Part shown: positions 57,635-64,000 of the stretch, piece after piece
Numbering within the stretch: the stretch's first letter is position 1
Layout of the letters: each line of letters opens with the position of its first letter
Assembly: GCA_947306475.1 (NCBI GenBank)
Contig: CAMZGS010000006.1
Location: forward strand, 137,001-201,000
Direction of reading: 5' to 3'
From: an uncultured Comamonas sp.
GTDB lineage: Bacteria; Pseudomonadota; Gammaproteobacteria; Burkholderiales; Burkholderiaceae_C
DNA length: 64,000 nt
Position numbers and translations under genes: made by a program
The notes under the pieces: generated by a model
Told to the model about the DNA's origin: nothing
What the model saw: only the letters and a program-made list of their open reading frames with translations
Database searches by the model: none

Positions 57635-57803
57635 CGGGCGCTGGTGCCGCTATCTTGGCTAACCGCCTAAAGATTCATTATGGATAGCTGCTTGCGCTTT
57701 TTGGGCTTGGGTTTGAGCTACTTTTTTGCTTGAAATGCTTGGTGGCTGTGCGGAGATAGCTTTTATTTTTGAGTTTTGCTGGCCGCTTGTCGCGCGGCGG
57801 CGA

Positions 57804-57837
57804 CTTCCTTTTCTTTGCTTCGTCAAAGAAAAGGAAG
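57804..57837. repeat. Perfect 14-bp inverted repeat
   Basis: CTTCCTTTTCTTTG / CAAAGAAAAGGAAG with loop CTTCGT. It differs from the AGCTGCTAGCGCT family. It could be a terminator on either strand or part of a different REP-like element. Confidence 0.75.
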
Positions 57838-57972
57838 CAAAAGAAAGACGACCCTGCTGCCCGTGTCCCTTCGCTGCGCTGCGGGCAACCTGCGGTGCTC
57901 GCCCCAGTCGGGCCAGACGCAAACCCGGCCTCGGAAAAAAACGCCAAAACAACCGCAAAAACAGCAAAAAAA

Positions 57973-58004
57973 TAGCTGCTAACGCTTGCCCCGCAAGCGC
58001 TAAC
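57973..58004. repeat. Short-form palindromic repeat, well-preserved hairpin
   Basis: AGCTGCTAACGCTTGC-CCC-GCAAGCGCTAACAGCC, a strong stem with few mismatches; the best short copy in the window. Lies 30 bases past the dbpA remnant's 3' end, so it could act as a transcript end. Confidence 0.8.
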
Positions 58005-58035
58005 AGCCAATTCCATGCTGAAAAATAAAAGCTAC

Positions 58036-58758
58036 TTACAGCACGCGAGCACGCACACTCTTGCCCTTCACGCGGCCATTGTTGAGCTTGGCACAGGCTT
58101 CAGCAGCAATGCGCCGATCGACAGCAACGTAGGTCGAAAAGTCATTCACACTGATCTTGCCAATCTGCTCACGCGCATACCCAAAATCCGCGCACATCGC
58201 CCCCATCACATCGCCTGCGCGAATCTTCTCTTTGCGCCCGCCAATGATCTGAATCGTCATCATGGAGGGCAGCAGCGCACCACCATCAGCAGGTGTCAGC
58301 TCACTCACCTCAAACCACTGTGAAGGGCGCTCTTGCAGCTGCTCAATCTTGGTCACAAAGGGCATTTCGTCCATGGCGACCAAGTTCAGCGTCAGGCCCT
58401 CGGCATCGCCCCGGCCTGTGCGGTCAATGCGGTGGATATGCACTTCAGCATCGGGCGTCACGTCCACATTGATCACGCAGGCCAGGTTGGCAATGTCCAG
58501 GCCGCGCGCGGCTACGTCGGTGGCGACCAAGACGCTGCAGCAGCAGCGGCAGGCCAAAGGCGCAGGTTTTGCCGCTGCCGGTGCTGGCTTGGGCGATGAG
58601 GTCACGGCCTGGCAGCGTCAAAGGCAGGCTGGCGGCTTGGATGGGGGCATTGGGGTGTAGCCCAGGGCTTGCAAGTTGTGCAAAGTGCTGGGGGCTAGGG
58701 GCAGCGAGGCAAACGCCGTCGCTGTGCAGGCGCCTGCGGAGCTGGAAGAGGTAGTCAT
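58036..58758 (-). pseudogene. dbpA: dbpA ATP-dependent RNA helicase remnant, frameshift and internal deletion
   Basis: Reading from the ATG at 58758, the frame gives MTTSSSSAGACTATAF, then SLPLAPSTLHNLQALGYTPM. A lost base in a C run (58644-58649) then shifts frame to PIQAASLPLTLPGRDLIAQ with the Walker A ASTGSGKT. Near 58531-58541 the sequence jumps to VLVATDVAARGLDIA, the motif V region in yet another frame. The DEAD, SAT and motif IV regions, roughly 200 codons, are missing. Motif VI reads HRIDRTGRGD, with Asp for the usual Gly. The C-terminal DbpA RNA-binding domain (MTIQIIGGRKEKIRAGDVMG) is intact and could still be translated. Confidence 0.88.
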
Positions 58759-58825
58759 AGCCGCGCGTTATCCGGTGCCGGGTACGGGTGCCAGAGTGGC
58801 CTGGGCAATGCCCTGTGCTGCGGCA

Positions 58826-58868
58826 CATCTGCGCTTTGCGCCTTATGGAGTAAGCGCCAGATGCTTGT
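58826..58868. repeat. Short-form repeat next to the gdhA terminator
   Basis: CATCTGCGCTTTGCGCC-TTATGGAG-TAAGCGCCAGATGC, a diverged palindrome with the GCGC and AAGCGC core arms, adjoining the terminator hairpin at 58869. Confidence 0.5.
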
Positions 58869-58906
58869 AAAAAAAGAGCACTACCGGCGATGGCCGCGTA
58901 GTGCTC
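58869..58906 (-). terminator. Rho-independent terminator after gdhA
   Basis: Minus-strand stem GAGCACTAC/GTAGTGCTC with an inner GCGGCC...CGCCGG structure, followed by seven T. It lies 60 bases past the gdhA stop. Confidence 0.85.
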
Positions 58907-58966
58907 GAAGAGAGGAGAGCGGGAAATGCATGCGGCCCCTAGAGGCCGCAGACATCGCGTGTGTGC

Positions 58967-60322
58967 TTACACCACGCCTTGTGCCAGCATGGCTTCTGCC
59001 ACCTTCACAAAGCCGGCGATGTTGGCGCCGTCGATGTAGCTCACGGTGCCGTCGGCGCGCTTGCCGTACTTCAGGCAGGCGGCGTGGATGCCTTGCATGA
59101 TCTGCAGCAGACGGGCGTCCACTTCTTCGGCAGTCCAGCTCAGGCGGCCAGCGTTCTGCGACATTTCCAGACCGGACGTTGCCACGCCACCGGCGTTCGA
59201 GGCCTTGCCGGGTGCGTACAGCACGCCAGCGGCTTCGAAGGCCTTGGCCGCTTCGATGGTCGAAGGCATGTTGGCGCCTTCTGCCACGCACAGCACGCCG
59301 TTGGCGATCAGGGTCTTGGCATCGGCTTCGTCCAGCTCGTTCTGGGTGGCGCAGGGCAGGGCCACATCGACCTTGATGCCCCAGGGGCGCTGACCGGCCA
59401 GGAATTGCACGCCGGGCACTTGCGCGGCGTAGTCGCTCACGCGGCCGTACTTGTTGTTCTTGATGTCCATCAGGATGGCCAGCTTCTCGGGAGTGAAGCC
59501 TGCCTCGTCGTAGATGGTGCCGGAGGAGTCGGACACGGTCACGACCTTGGCGCCCAGCTGCATGGCCTTCTCGACGGCGTACTGGGCCACGTTGCCCGAG
59601 CCGGAGACGGAGACGGTCAGACCTTCGAAGGACTTGCCGCGGGTCTTGAGCATTTCGTCCGCAAAGTACACGGTGCCGTAGCCGGTGGCTTCAGGGCGGA
59701 TCAGCGAGCCGCCATAGCTCAGGCCCTTGCCGGTGAACACGCAGGAGGCGTTGTTGGCCAGCTTCTTGTACATGCCGGCCATGTAGCCCACTTCACGGCC
59801 ACCCACGCCGATGTCGCCAGCGGGCACGTCGGTGTCGGAGCCGACATGGCGGAACAGCTCGGTCACGAAGGCCTGGCAGAAACGCATGATTTCGGCGTTG
59901 CTCTTGCCCTTGGGGTCGAAGTCTGAGCCGCCCTTGCCGCCGCCCATGGGCAGGGTGGTCAGGGCATTCTTGAAGGTCTGCTCAAAGGCCAGGAATTTCA
60001 GCACCGACTGGTTCACCGAGGGGTGGAAGCGCAGGCCGCCCTTGTAGGGGCCGATGGCCATGCTGTGCTGGATGCGGTAGCCACGGTTGACGCGCACCTG
60101 GCCCTTGTCGTCGGTCCAGCACACGCGAAACTGGATGATGCGCTCGGGTTCGACCAGGCGCTCCAGCAGGCCTTGCTCGGCGTAGCGCGGGTTGGCGGAG
60201 ATAAAGGGCCAGAGGCTCTCCATCACTTCGGTGACGGCTTGCAGGTATTCAGGCTGGTTGGGGTTGCGGTTGCTCAGGTCTTGCAGAAATTGGTCCAGGC
60301 TGGGCAGGGACGTGGAAGTCAT
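58967..60322 (-). CDS. gdhA: Glutamate dehydrogenase, NADP-type
   Basis: 451 residues. It interconverts 2-oxoglutarate plus ammonia and glutamate. MAIGPYKGGLRFHPSVNQSV, the catalytic lysine in PMGGGKGGSDFDPKG, DIGVGGREVGYMAGMYK and the NADP fold VSGSGNVAQYAVEKA are all present. The 450-residue hexameric form and the serine after SGSGNVAQ fit the NADP-dependent anabolic enzyme. A terminator follows. The RpiR-type gene upstream runs in the same direction with its own terminator between. Confidence 0.96.
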   Translation of the reverse strand: MTSTSLPSLDQFLQDLSNRNPNQPEYLQAVTEVMESLWPFISANPRYAEQGLLERLVEPERIIQFRVCWTDDKGQVRVNRGYRIQHSMAIGPYKGGLRFHPSVNQSVLKFLAFEQTFKNALTTLPMGGGKGGSDFDPKGKSNAEIMRFCQAFVTELFRHVGSDTDVPAGDIGVGGREVGYMAGMYKKLANNASCVFTGKGLSYGGSLIRPEATGYGTVYFADEMLKTRGKSFEGLTVSVSGSGNVAQYAVEKAMQLGAKVVTVSDSSGTIYDEAGFTPEKLAILMDIKNNKYGRVSDYAAQVPGVQFLAGQRPWGIKVDVALPCATQNELDEADAKTLIANGVLCVAEGANMPSTIEAAKAFEAAGVLYAPGKASNAGGVATSGLEMSQNAGRLSWTAEEVDARLLQIMQGIHAACLKYGKRADGTVSYIDGANIAGFVKVAEAMLAQGVV

Positions 60323-60469
60323 GGAGAGTTATGCCTTTCGAGATGAATGATTCAGCGCGGCGGATTATGCACAAACTGTATGAGCTCATGCAACGATCAG
60401 AGGATGCAAAACCACGACGTTGTCGCATATTTGTCCCCATCCGGCGCAAGTGTGGTAAATGGAAAATGT

Positions 60470-60505
60470 AAAAAGCGCCGCAAACCCAGTGTTTGCCGGC
60501 GCTTT
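60470..60505 (-). terminator. Rho-independent terminator after the RpiR gene
   Basis: Minus-strand stem GAAAGCGCCGGCAAAC / GTTTGCGGCGCTTTTT (one mismatch) with an ACTGG loop and trailing T tract. Next to it, CAGCTATGGTTTTCAAGTAT resembles the inner part of the long palindromic repeat. Confidence 0.8.
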
Positions 60506-60569
60506 CAGCTATGGTTTTCAAGTATCTCGGCGCAGTGGAGCGGGCGGTTTTGCCCCGGCGTGCTCCTGG

Positions 60570-61400
60570 CTATTCCAGTTCGAACGGCGTGGCACCCCAC
60601 TGCACGGTGTGCGCCACCAGGCCATAGACCAGGGTGTGTGCGGCGCTGGTGTCGGCCAGCGGCGCCAGCACTGGTGCGTGCGCAGCGCAGTCGCAGCGCA
60701 GCAGCCAGTCGGAGGTGGGCGCCGTGCTGGCGGTGTCGGTGATGCACAACACCTGCGCCCCGGCCTGGCGGGCCTGGCGCGTCAGCGCCAGCAGGGGGGG
60801 CGATACGCCACCCAGGGCGAACAGCACCAGCACATCGCGTGCGCCCAGATCGGCAATGGCCGCTTCCAGGGGCTGGCCGGCTTCGGGCGCGGCGCAGACG
60901 GTCTTGCCCAGACCTTGCTGCAGCAGCAGGCGCAGCTGCTGGGCCAGCAGGTGGTTGGCCCCCAGGCCGATGCCGACGATGCGCGGCGCGCGGTGCAGCG
61001 CGGCGGCCATGTTGTCCATGGTGCTGGGCGGAATCTGCGCCAGCGTGGCGCGCAGCTTTTCCTGCTGCGCCTGCCACAGGTTGCGGCTGTTGGGCGCGTT
61101 GGCGCTGGCCTGCGCTGCGGGCGGCAGGGGCAGCTGCCCGGCGGCATCGGCCTCCAGACGGGCCTGGCGGCGCGCGGCTTCGTAGCTTTCGTAGCCCAGG
61201 CGGCGCACAAAGCGTGTGATGGTGGCGTTGGAGACGTCGGTGATCTGCGCCAGCTCGCTGGCGCTGTAGCTGCCCAGGCTGATGGGGGTATCCAGAATCA
61301 GCAGGGCAAGCTTCTTCTCTGTGGGCGACAGGCGATCCAGATGCTGGCGCAGGCGCGCCAGAAAGGGGGTGGAGTCGGTCAGGGCAGGCTGGATGGGCAT
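60570..61400 (-). CDS. RpiR-family transcriptional regulator with SIS domain
   Basis: 276 residues from the ATG at 61400 (MPIQPALTDSTPF). The N-terminal HTH_6 (LSPTEKKLALLILDTP, ASELAQITDVSNATITRFVRRLGYESY) is followed by a sugar-isomerase SIS domain (IVGIGLGANHLLAQQLRLLL, VLVLFALGGVSPPLLAL). Such regulators sense sugar phosphates or related metabolites. It lies upstream of gdhA with a terminator between, so control of gdhA is not shown by the sequence. Confidence 0.9.
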   Translation of the reverse strand: MPIQPALTDSTPFLARLRQHLDRLSPTEKKLALLILDTPISLGSYSASELAQITDVSNATITRFVRRLGYESYEAARRQARLEADAAGQLPLPPAAQASANAPNSRNLWQAQQEKLRATLAQIPPSTMDNMAAALHRAPRIVGIGLGANHLLAQQLRLLLQQGLGKTVCAAPEAGQPLEAAIADLGARDVLVLFALGGVSPPLLALTRQARQAGAQVLCITDTASTAPTSDWLLRCDCAAHAPVLAPLADTSAAHTLVYGLVAHTVQWGATPFELE

Positions 61401-61452
61401 AGGGGCTGCACAGGCTAATGTCGGAAAAGTCTGGGGGATCGGGCGATCAGGC

Positions 61453-63540
61453 TCAGCGCCCACGCAGGAACAGTGCATCCAGCTCCTGCATGGTGAGCTG
61501 GCGCCAGGTCGGGCGGCCGTGGTTGCATTGATCGGCGCGCTCGGTGTGTTCCATCTGGCGCAGCAGGGCATTCATCTCTTCCAGCGTCAGGCGCCGGTGC
61601 GCGCGCACTGCACCGTGGCAGGCCATGGTGGCCAGCACTTCGTGGCGTGCGCGGGCAATCAGCGTGCTGGCGTCGTGCTGCTGCAGCTCGGCCAGCACGC
61701 TGCGCGCCAGCTCCACCGCATCGCCCTGCGCCAGTACGGCAGGCACGGCGCGCACGGCCAGCGTTCTGGGGGAGAACGGCGTCACTTCCAGCCCCAGGGT
61801 GAGCAAGGTGGCGCTGTGCGCTTCGGCCGTGGCCACTTCCTGGGGCGTGGCGGCAAAGGTGGCGGGGATGAGCAGCGGCTGGCTGGCGATGGGCTGGTTG
61901 TTGCCCAACTGGGCCTTGAGCCGCTCATAGACGATGCGCTCGTGCGCCGCGTGCATATCGACGATGACCAGACCCTGGGCGTTTTCCGCCAGGATGTAGA
62001 TGCCATGCGCCTGCGCCAGTGCGCGGCCCAGGGGCCACTCGGCGGGGGAAGTGGCGGCTGGCTCCGTGGAGCTGGTCGTTGTCTGCGGCGGCGTTGCTGT
62101 CGGAGCGGGCGGTGCCGCGGTCACGGCTGCTGCGGCAATGGCGCCGTGCTGCGTGGCATCGGCCACTGCGGGGGGCGTGTCGGTGGGTGCCGCTGGTGTT
62201 TGCAGTGTGACCTGGGCGGGCGCCGGGCTGGCTGCCGGGGCCGGGGTGTTGCTGTCGCGCAGCGGTGCCCACAGGGCTTGCAGGTGCTGGGGGGCCAGGC
62301 TGTTGCCGGCGACGGTGCTGTTGCTGGCAGTGCCCCGCACCACGCCGGCAGCCGCGCGTGCGGTTGCTGGTGCTGAGGGCGTCCAGACGATGGGCTGCTG
62401 CTGGGGTGCAGCCGTGGTGGGGGCCGTCGCAGTCCGGGGCTGGGGCGCAGCTGCTGTATCGGCAGGCGCATTGAGCAACTGCGCGCGTGGTGCGGCCAGG
62501 GCGTCTTCGACGGCGTGTTTGACGGCCTGGTGCACGCTGCGGCTATCGCGAAAACGCACCTCAATCTTGGTGGGGTGGACGTTGACATCCACCTGCTCGG
62601 GCGGCAGCTCAAGGTAGAGCGCGTAGATGGGTTGTTTTTGTCCGTGCAGCACGTCCTCATAGGCAGCCTTGGCGGCGTGGCTGAGGGTTTTTTCGCGCAC
62701 GTAGCGGCCATTGACGTAGCAGTACTGCAGGTCGCTGCGGTTGCGCGCCGCATCGGGCAGGCCGGCGCGGCCATGGACGGTGATGCCGTCCAGGCGGCGC
62801 AGCACGGGCAGGGAGGCATCGACAAACTCCTGCCCCAGCACATCGGCCAGGCGCCGCGCCAGCGCCTGTTGCGGCTCGGTGCCTTCGGGCAGGGCGCGCC
62901 ACTGCTCGACCAGCTTGCCGTTGTGCCAGATGGCAAAGCCCACATCGGGGCGTGCCAGGGCGTGGCGGCGCACGCTTTCGATGCAGTGGGCCAGCTCGGT
63001 GGCGTCGGACTTCAGGAACTTGCGCCGCGCGGGGGTGGAGAAGAACAGCTCCCTGACCTCCAGCGTGGTGCCGGGCGCGCGCGCAGCCGGGCTGAGCTCG
63101 CCGCTGCGCGCATCCAGCAGCCAGGCGCGGTCGGCGTCCTGGGTGCGTGAGAGGATGCTGGTCTGCGACACCGAGGCAATGGCTGCCAGTGCCTCGCCAC
63201 GAAAGCCCATGGTGCTGACCTGTTCCAGCTCGTGCAGGTCGCGGATCTTGCTGGTGGCGTGGCGGCGCAGGGCAATGGGCAACTCCTCGGGCGGGATGCC
63301 GCAGCCGTCGTCCTCCACGCTGATCAGGCGCACGCCGCCGGCCAGCAGGCGCACGGTGATCTGGCGAGCCCCGGCATCCAGCGCGTTATCGACCAGCTCA
63401 CGCACCACGGAGGCCGGGCGCTCGACCACCTCGCCAGCGGCAATCTGGCTGATGAGCTCATCGGGCAGGTCCTGGATGGTGCGGCGCGCGGGGGCGGGGG
63501 AGGGGGTCGGGGAGGGGGATACAGCCAAGGTGTCGGTCAT
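61453..63540 (-). CDS. mutL: DNA mismatch repair protein MutL
   Basis: 695 residues from the ATG at 63540 (MTDTLAVSPSPTPSP). The GHKL ATPase motifs are clear: ELISQIAAGEVVERPASVV and ELVDNALDAGA, then DDGCGI, RHATSKI and MGFRGEALAAIASV. The central region is a long alanine/proline/threonine-rich linker, and the C-terminal dimerisation domain follows (ACHGAVRAHRRLTLEEM). The QXCPHGRP-like CNHGRPTWRQL is kept, but the DQHAAHERIxYE pattern reads VDMHAAHERIVYERL, the form found in MutL without an obvious endonuclease motif. It links MutS to downstream nicking. Confidence 0.95.
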   Translation of the reverse strand: MTDTLAVSPSPTPSPAPARRTIQDLPDELISQIAAGEVVERPASVVRELVDNALDAGARQITVRLLAGGVRLISVEDDGCGIPPEELPIALRRHATSKIRDLHELEQVSTMGFRGEALAAIASVSQTSILSRTQDADRAWLLDARSGELSPAARAPGTTLEVRELFFSTPARRKFLKSDATELAHCIESVRRHALARPDVGFAIWHNGKLVEQWRALPEGTEPQQALARRLADVLGQEFVDASLPVLRRLDGITVHGRAGLPDAARNRSDLQYCYVNGRYVREKTLSHAAKAAYEDVLHGQKQPIYALYLELPPEQVDVNVHPTKIEVRFRDSRSVHQAVKHAVEDALAAPRAQLLNAPADTAAAPQPRTATAPTTAAPQQQPIVWTPSAPATARAAAGVVRGTASNSTVAGNSLAPQHLQALWAPLRDSNTPAPAASPAPAQVTLQTPAAPTDTPPAVADATQHGAIAAAAVTAAPPAPTATPPQTTTSSTEPAATSPAEWPLGRALAQAHGIYILAENAQGLVIVDMHAAHERIVYERLKAQLGNNQPIASQPLLIPATFAATPQEVATAEAHSATLLTLGLEVTPFSPRTLAVRAVPAVLAQGDAVELARSVLAELQQHDASTLIARARHEVLATMACHGAVRAHRRLTLEEMNALLRQMEHTERADQCNHGRPTWRQLTMQELDALFLRGR

Positions 63541-63555
63541 TGCGGCCATTTTATG

Positions 63556-63599
63556 CACCTGCGCCTGGGGGATCGGCTGCAGGCCCCCAGGCGCAGGTG
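63556..63599. other. Perfect 16-bp hairpin upstream of mutL
   Basis: CACCTGCGCCTGGGGG / CCCCCAGGCGCAGGTG with a 12-base loop, exactly between the glycine-zipper gene (stop 63614) and mutL (start 63540). It lacks a T-run on either side, so it may be a Rho-type stop, an mRNA stability element or a translation block for mutL. Confidence 0.75.
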
Positions 63600-63613
63600 G
63601 GTGCGTTTGCGCG

Positions 63614-63874
63614 TCAGCGGCGGTGGTTTTTCCTGTGGCCGCTTCGCGAGGAGTGGTTGTGGTCCGAACGCTTGCCGATTTCGTTGCCAATCAGGGCGCC
63701 GGCAGCTGCGCCGCCGACGGTGCCCAGGGTGGTGCCGAACACGGCATCGCCCAGCAGACCACCGGCAACGGCACCGGCGCCGGTGCCGATCTGCGCGTTG
63801 GTGGGATGGGTGGCGCAGCCGGCCGTGCCCAGGGCCAGCGCGGCGCTGACGATCAGGGTGTGGATGCGGGTCAT
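63614..63874 (-). CDS. Glycine-zipper lipoprotein
   Basis: 86 residues. Signal peptide with lipobox GTAGC (Cys20), then a glycine-zipper two-helix domain (GTGAGAVAGGLLGDAVFG, GTVGGAAAGALIGNEIGK) and a basic, histidine-rich tail (DHNHSSRSGHRKNHRR). The family (SlyB/OsmB-like) forms outer-membrane lipoproteins of poorly known role. It ends 15 bases before the mutL hairpin. The upstream region to the right edge has GAGGTTCT before the start. Confidence 0.8.
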   Translation of the reverse strand: MTRIHTLIVSAALALGTAGCATHPTNAQIGTGAGAVAGGLLGDAVFGTTLGTVGGAAAGALIGNEIGKRSDHNHSSRSGHRKNHRR

Positions 63875-63944
63875 GGCAGAACCTCCTTTGTGTCTGTTGT
63901 TCGTGTCCGTACTGTGCCAGCGTGCGGTATCGCCTGGATGAGGG

Positions 63945-63969
63945 GCGGGTAAAGTTGCCCGCCTTTTTG
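63945..63969 (+). terminator. Orphan terminator-like hairpin near right edge
   Basis: GGCGGG-TAAAGTTG-CCCGCC followed by five T, on the plus strand. No plus-strand gene precedes it in the window; it may end an unseen small RNA or antisense transcript, or be chance. Confidence 0.4.
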
Positions 63970-64000
63970 CAAGTGTTTGTGCGGGCGGCGGCGGGAATGG

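Larger units (their letters stand above)
57635..58035. other. Repeat-rich intergenic region between lysR and dbpA remnant
   Basis: No supported gene. It holds a degenerate TAGCTGCTTGCGC copy (57677-57715), a perfect 14-bp palindrome at 57804-57837, a GCTGCGCTGCGGGCAACCTGCGGTGC-type GC-rich stretch (57870-57905, in parts), and a strong short-form repeat hairpin at 57973-58004. It looks like accumulated mobile or REP-like debris near the eroded helicase gene. Confidence 0.6.

Noticed and set aside
57659-58016. Small proteins in the 57635-58035 gap
   Set aside because: The open frames on both strands are lysine- and serine-rich low-complexity shadows over palindromes, with no ribosome site or family.

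Overview
The window reads as a chromosomal segment of a high-GC betaproteobacterium, most likely Comamonadaceae (Comamonas, Delftia or Acidovorax-like). Grounds: the gene order leuC-leuD-leuB-asd-fimV-truA-trpFBA-accD, the rpsF-priB-rpsR-rplI-dnaB order, grpE-dnaK-dnaJ in one block, an IPTL-CTERM surface protein, and many short palindromic intergenic repeats built on an AGCTGCTAGCGCT core. This assignment is inference from gene content; no 16S gene or other marker is present. No CRISPR array, rRNA, tRNA, integrase or transposase was seen.

Layout. 1-1097 (minus): edge fragment, a small membrane protein and a cold-shock-like/TM2 fusion. 1292-9493 (minus): psd, accD, trpA, trpB, trpF, truA and fimV; trpA-trpB-trpF-truA are joined by stop/start overlaps. 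9785-15775 (minus): asd, leuB, leuD, an entericidin-like lipoprotein of 55 residues, leuC and a LysR regulator. 15986-17039 (plus): a lipoprotein and a YiiX-like cysteine hydrolase. 17250-20656 (minus): an exosortase-sorted IPTL-CTERM protein with a recent internal duplication, and an AraC regulator. 20849-24703 (minus): dnaJ, dnaK, grpE, with two sigma32-type promoters readable by eye. 24912-28067 (plus): rpsF, priB, rpsR, rplI, dnaB. 28165-31547 (minus): coiled-coil membrane protein, PIN-PhoH ATPase, peroxiredoxin, Mth938-like protein. 31689-38067 (plus): AlaA/AlaC-type aminotransferase, hom, thrC, mobB, moeA, moaD. 38294-42875 (plus): the ECF biotin transporter bioMNY followed by an acyl-CoA ligase and a thiolase-like protein, matching the BirA-regulated yhfUTS set of Bacillus. 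42985-45822: cobalamin riboswitch, BtuB-like receptor, bacterioferritin. 45879-48164 (minus): miaA and a Bcr/CflA-type efflux pump.

48186-56611 (minus) with a divergent LysR gene at 56735 is the main accessory region: a zeta-class GST isomerase, TRAP transporter DctM/Q/P, an FAH-family hydrolase, a VOC protein, a DUF2783 protein, a class A flavin monooxygenase and an atypical metallo-beta-lactamase-fold protein. Together these could import an aromatic acid, hydroxylate it, cleave the ring, isomerise and hydrolyse the product. No cupin ring-cleavage dioxygenase is present, so the VOC protein is the candidate. 57635-64000: a repeat-rich stretch, a decayed dbpA helicase pseudogene, gdhA, an RpiR regulator, mutL and a glycine-zipper lipoprotein.

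The most rewarding signals are the aromatic cluster, the biotin transporter/ligase/thiolase set, the palindromic repeat family (one copy reads in frame inside miaA), the dbpA deletion, and several family members lacking a usual active-site residue (thiolase, MBL protein, bacterioferritin).
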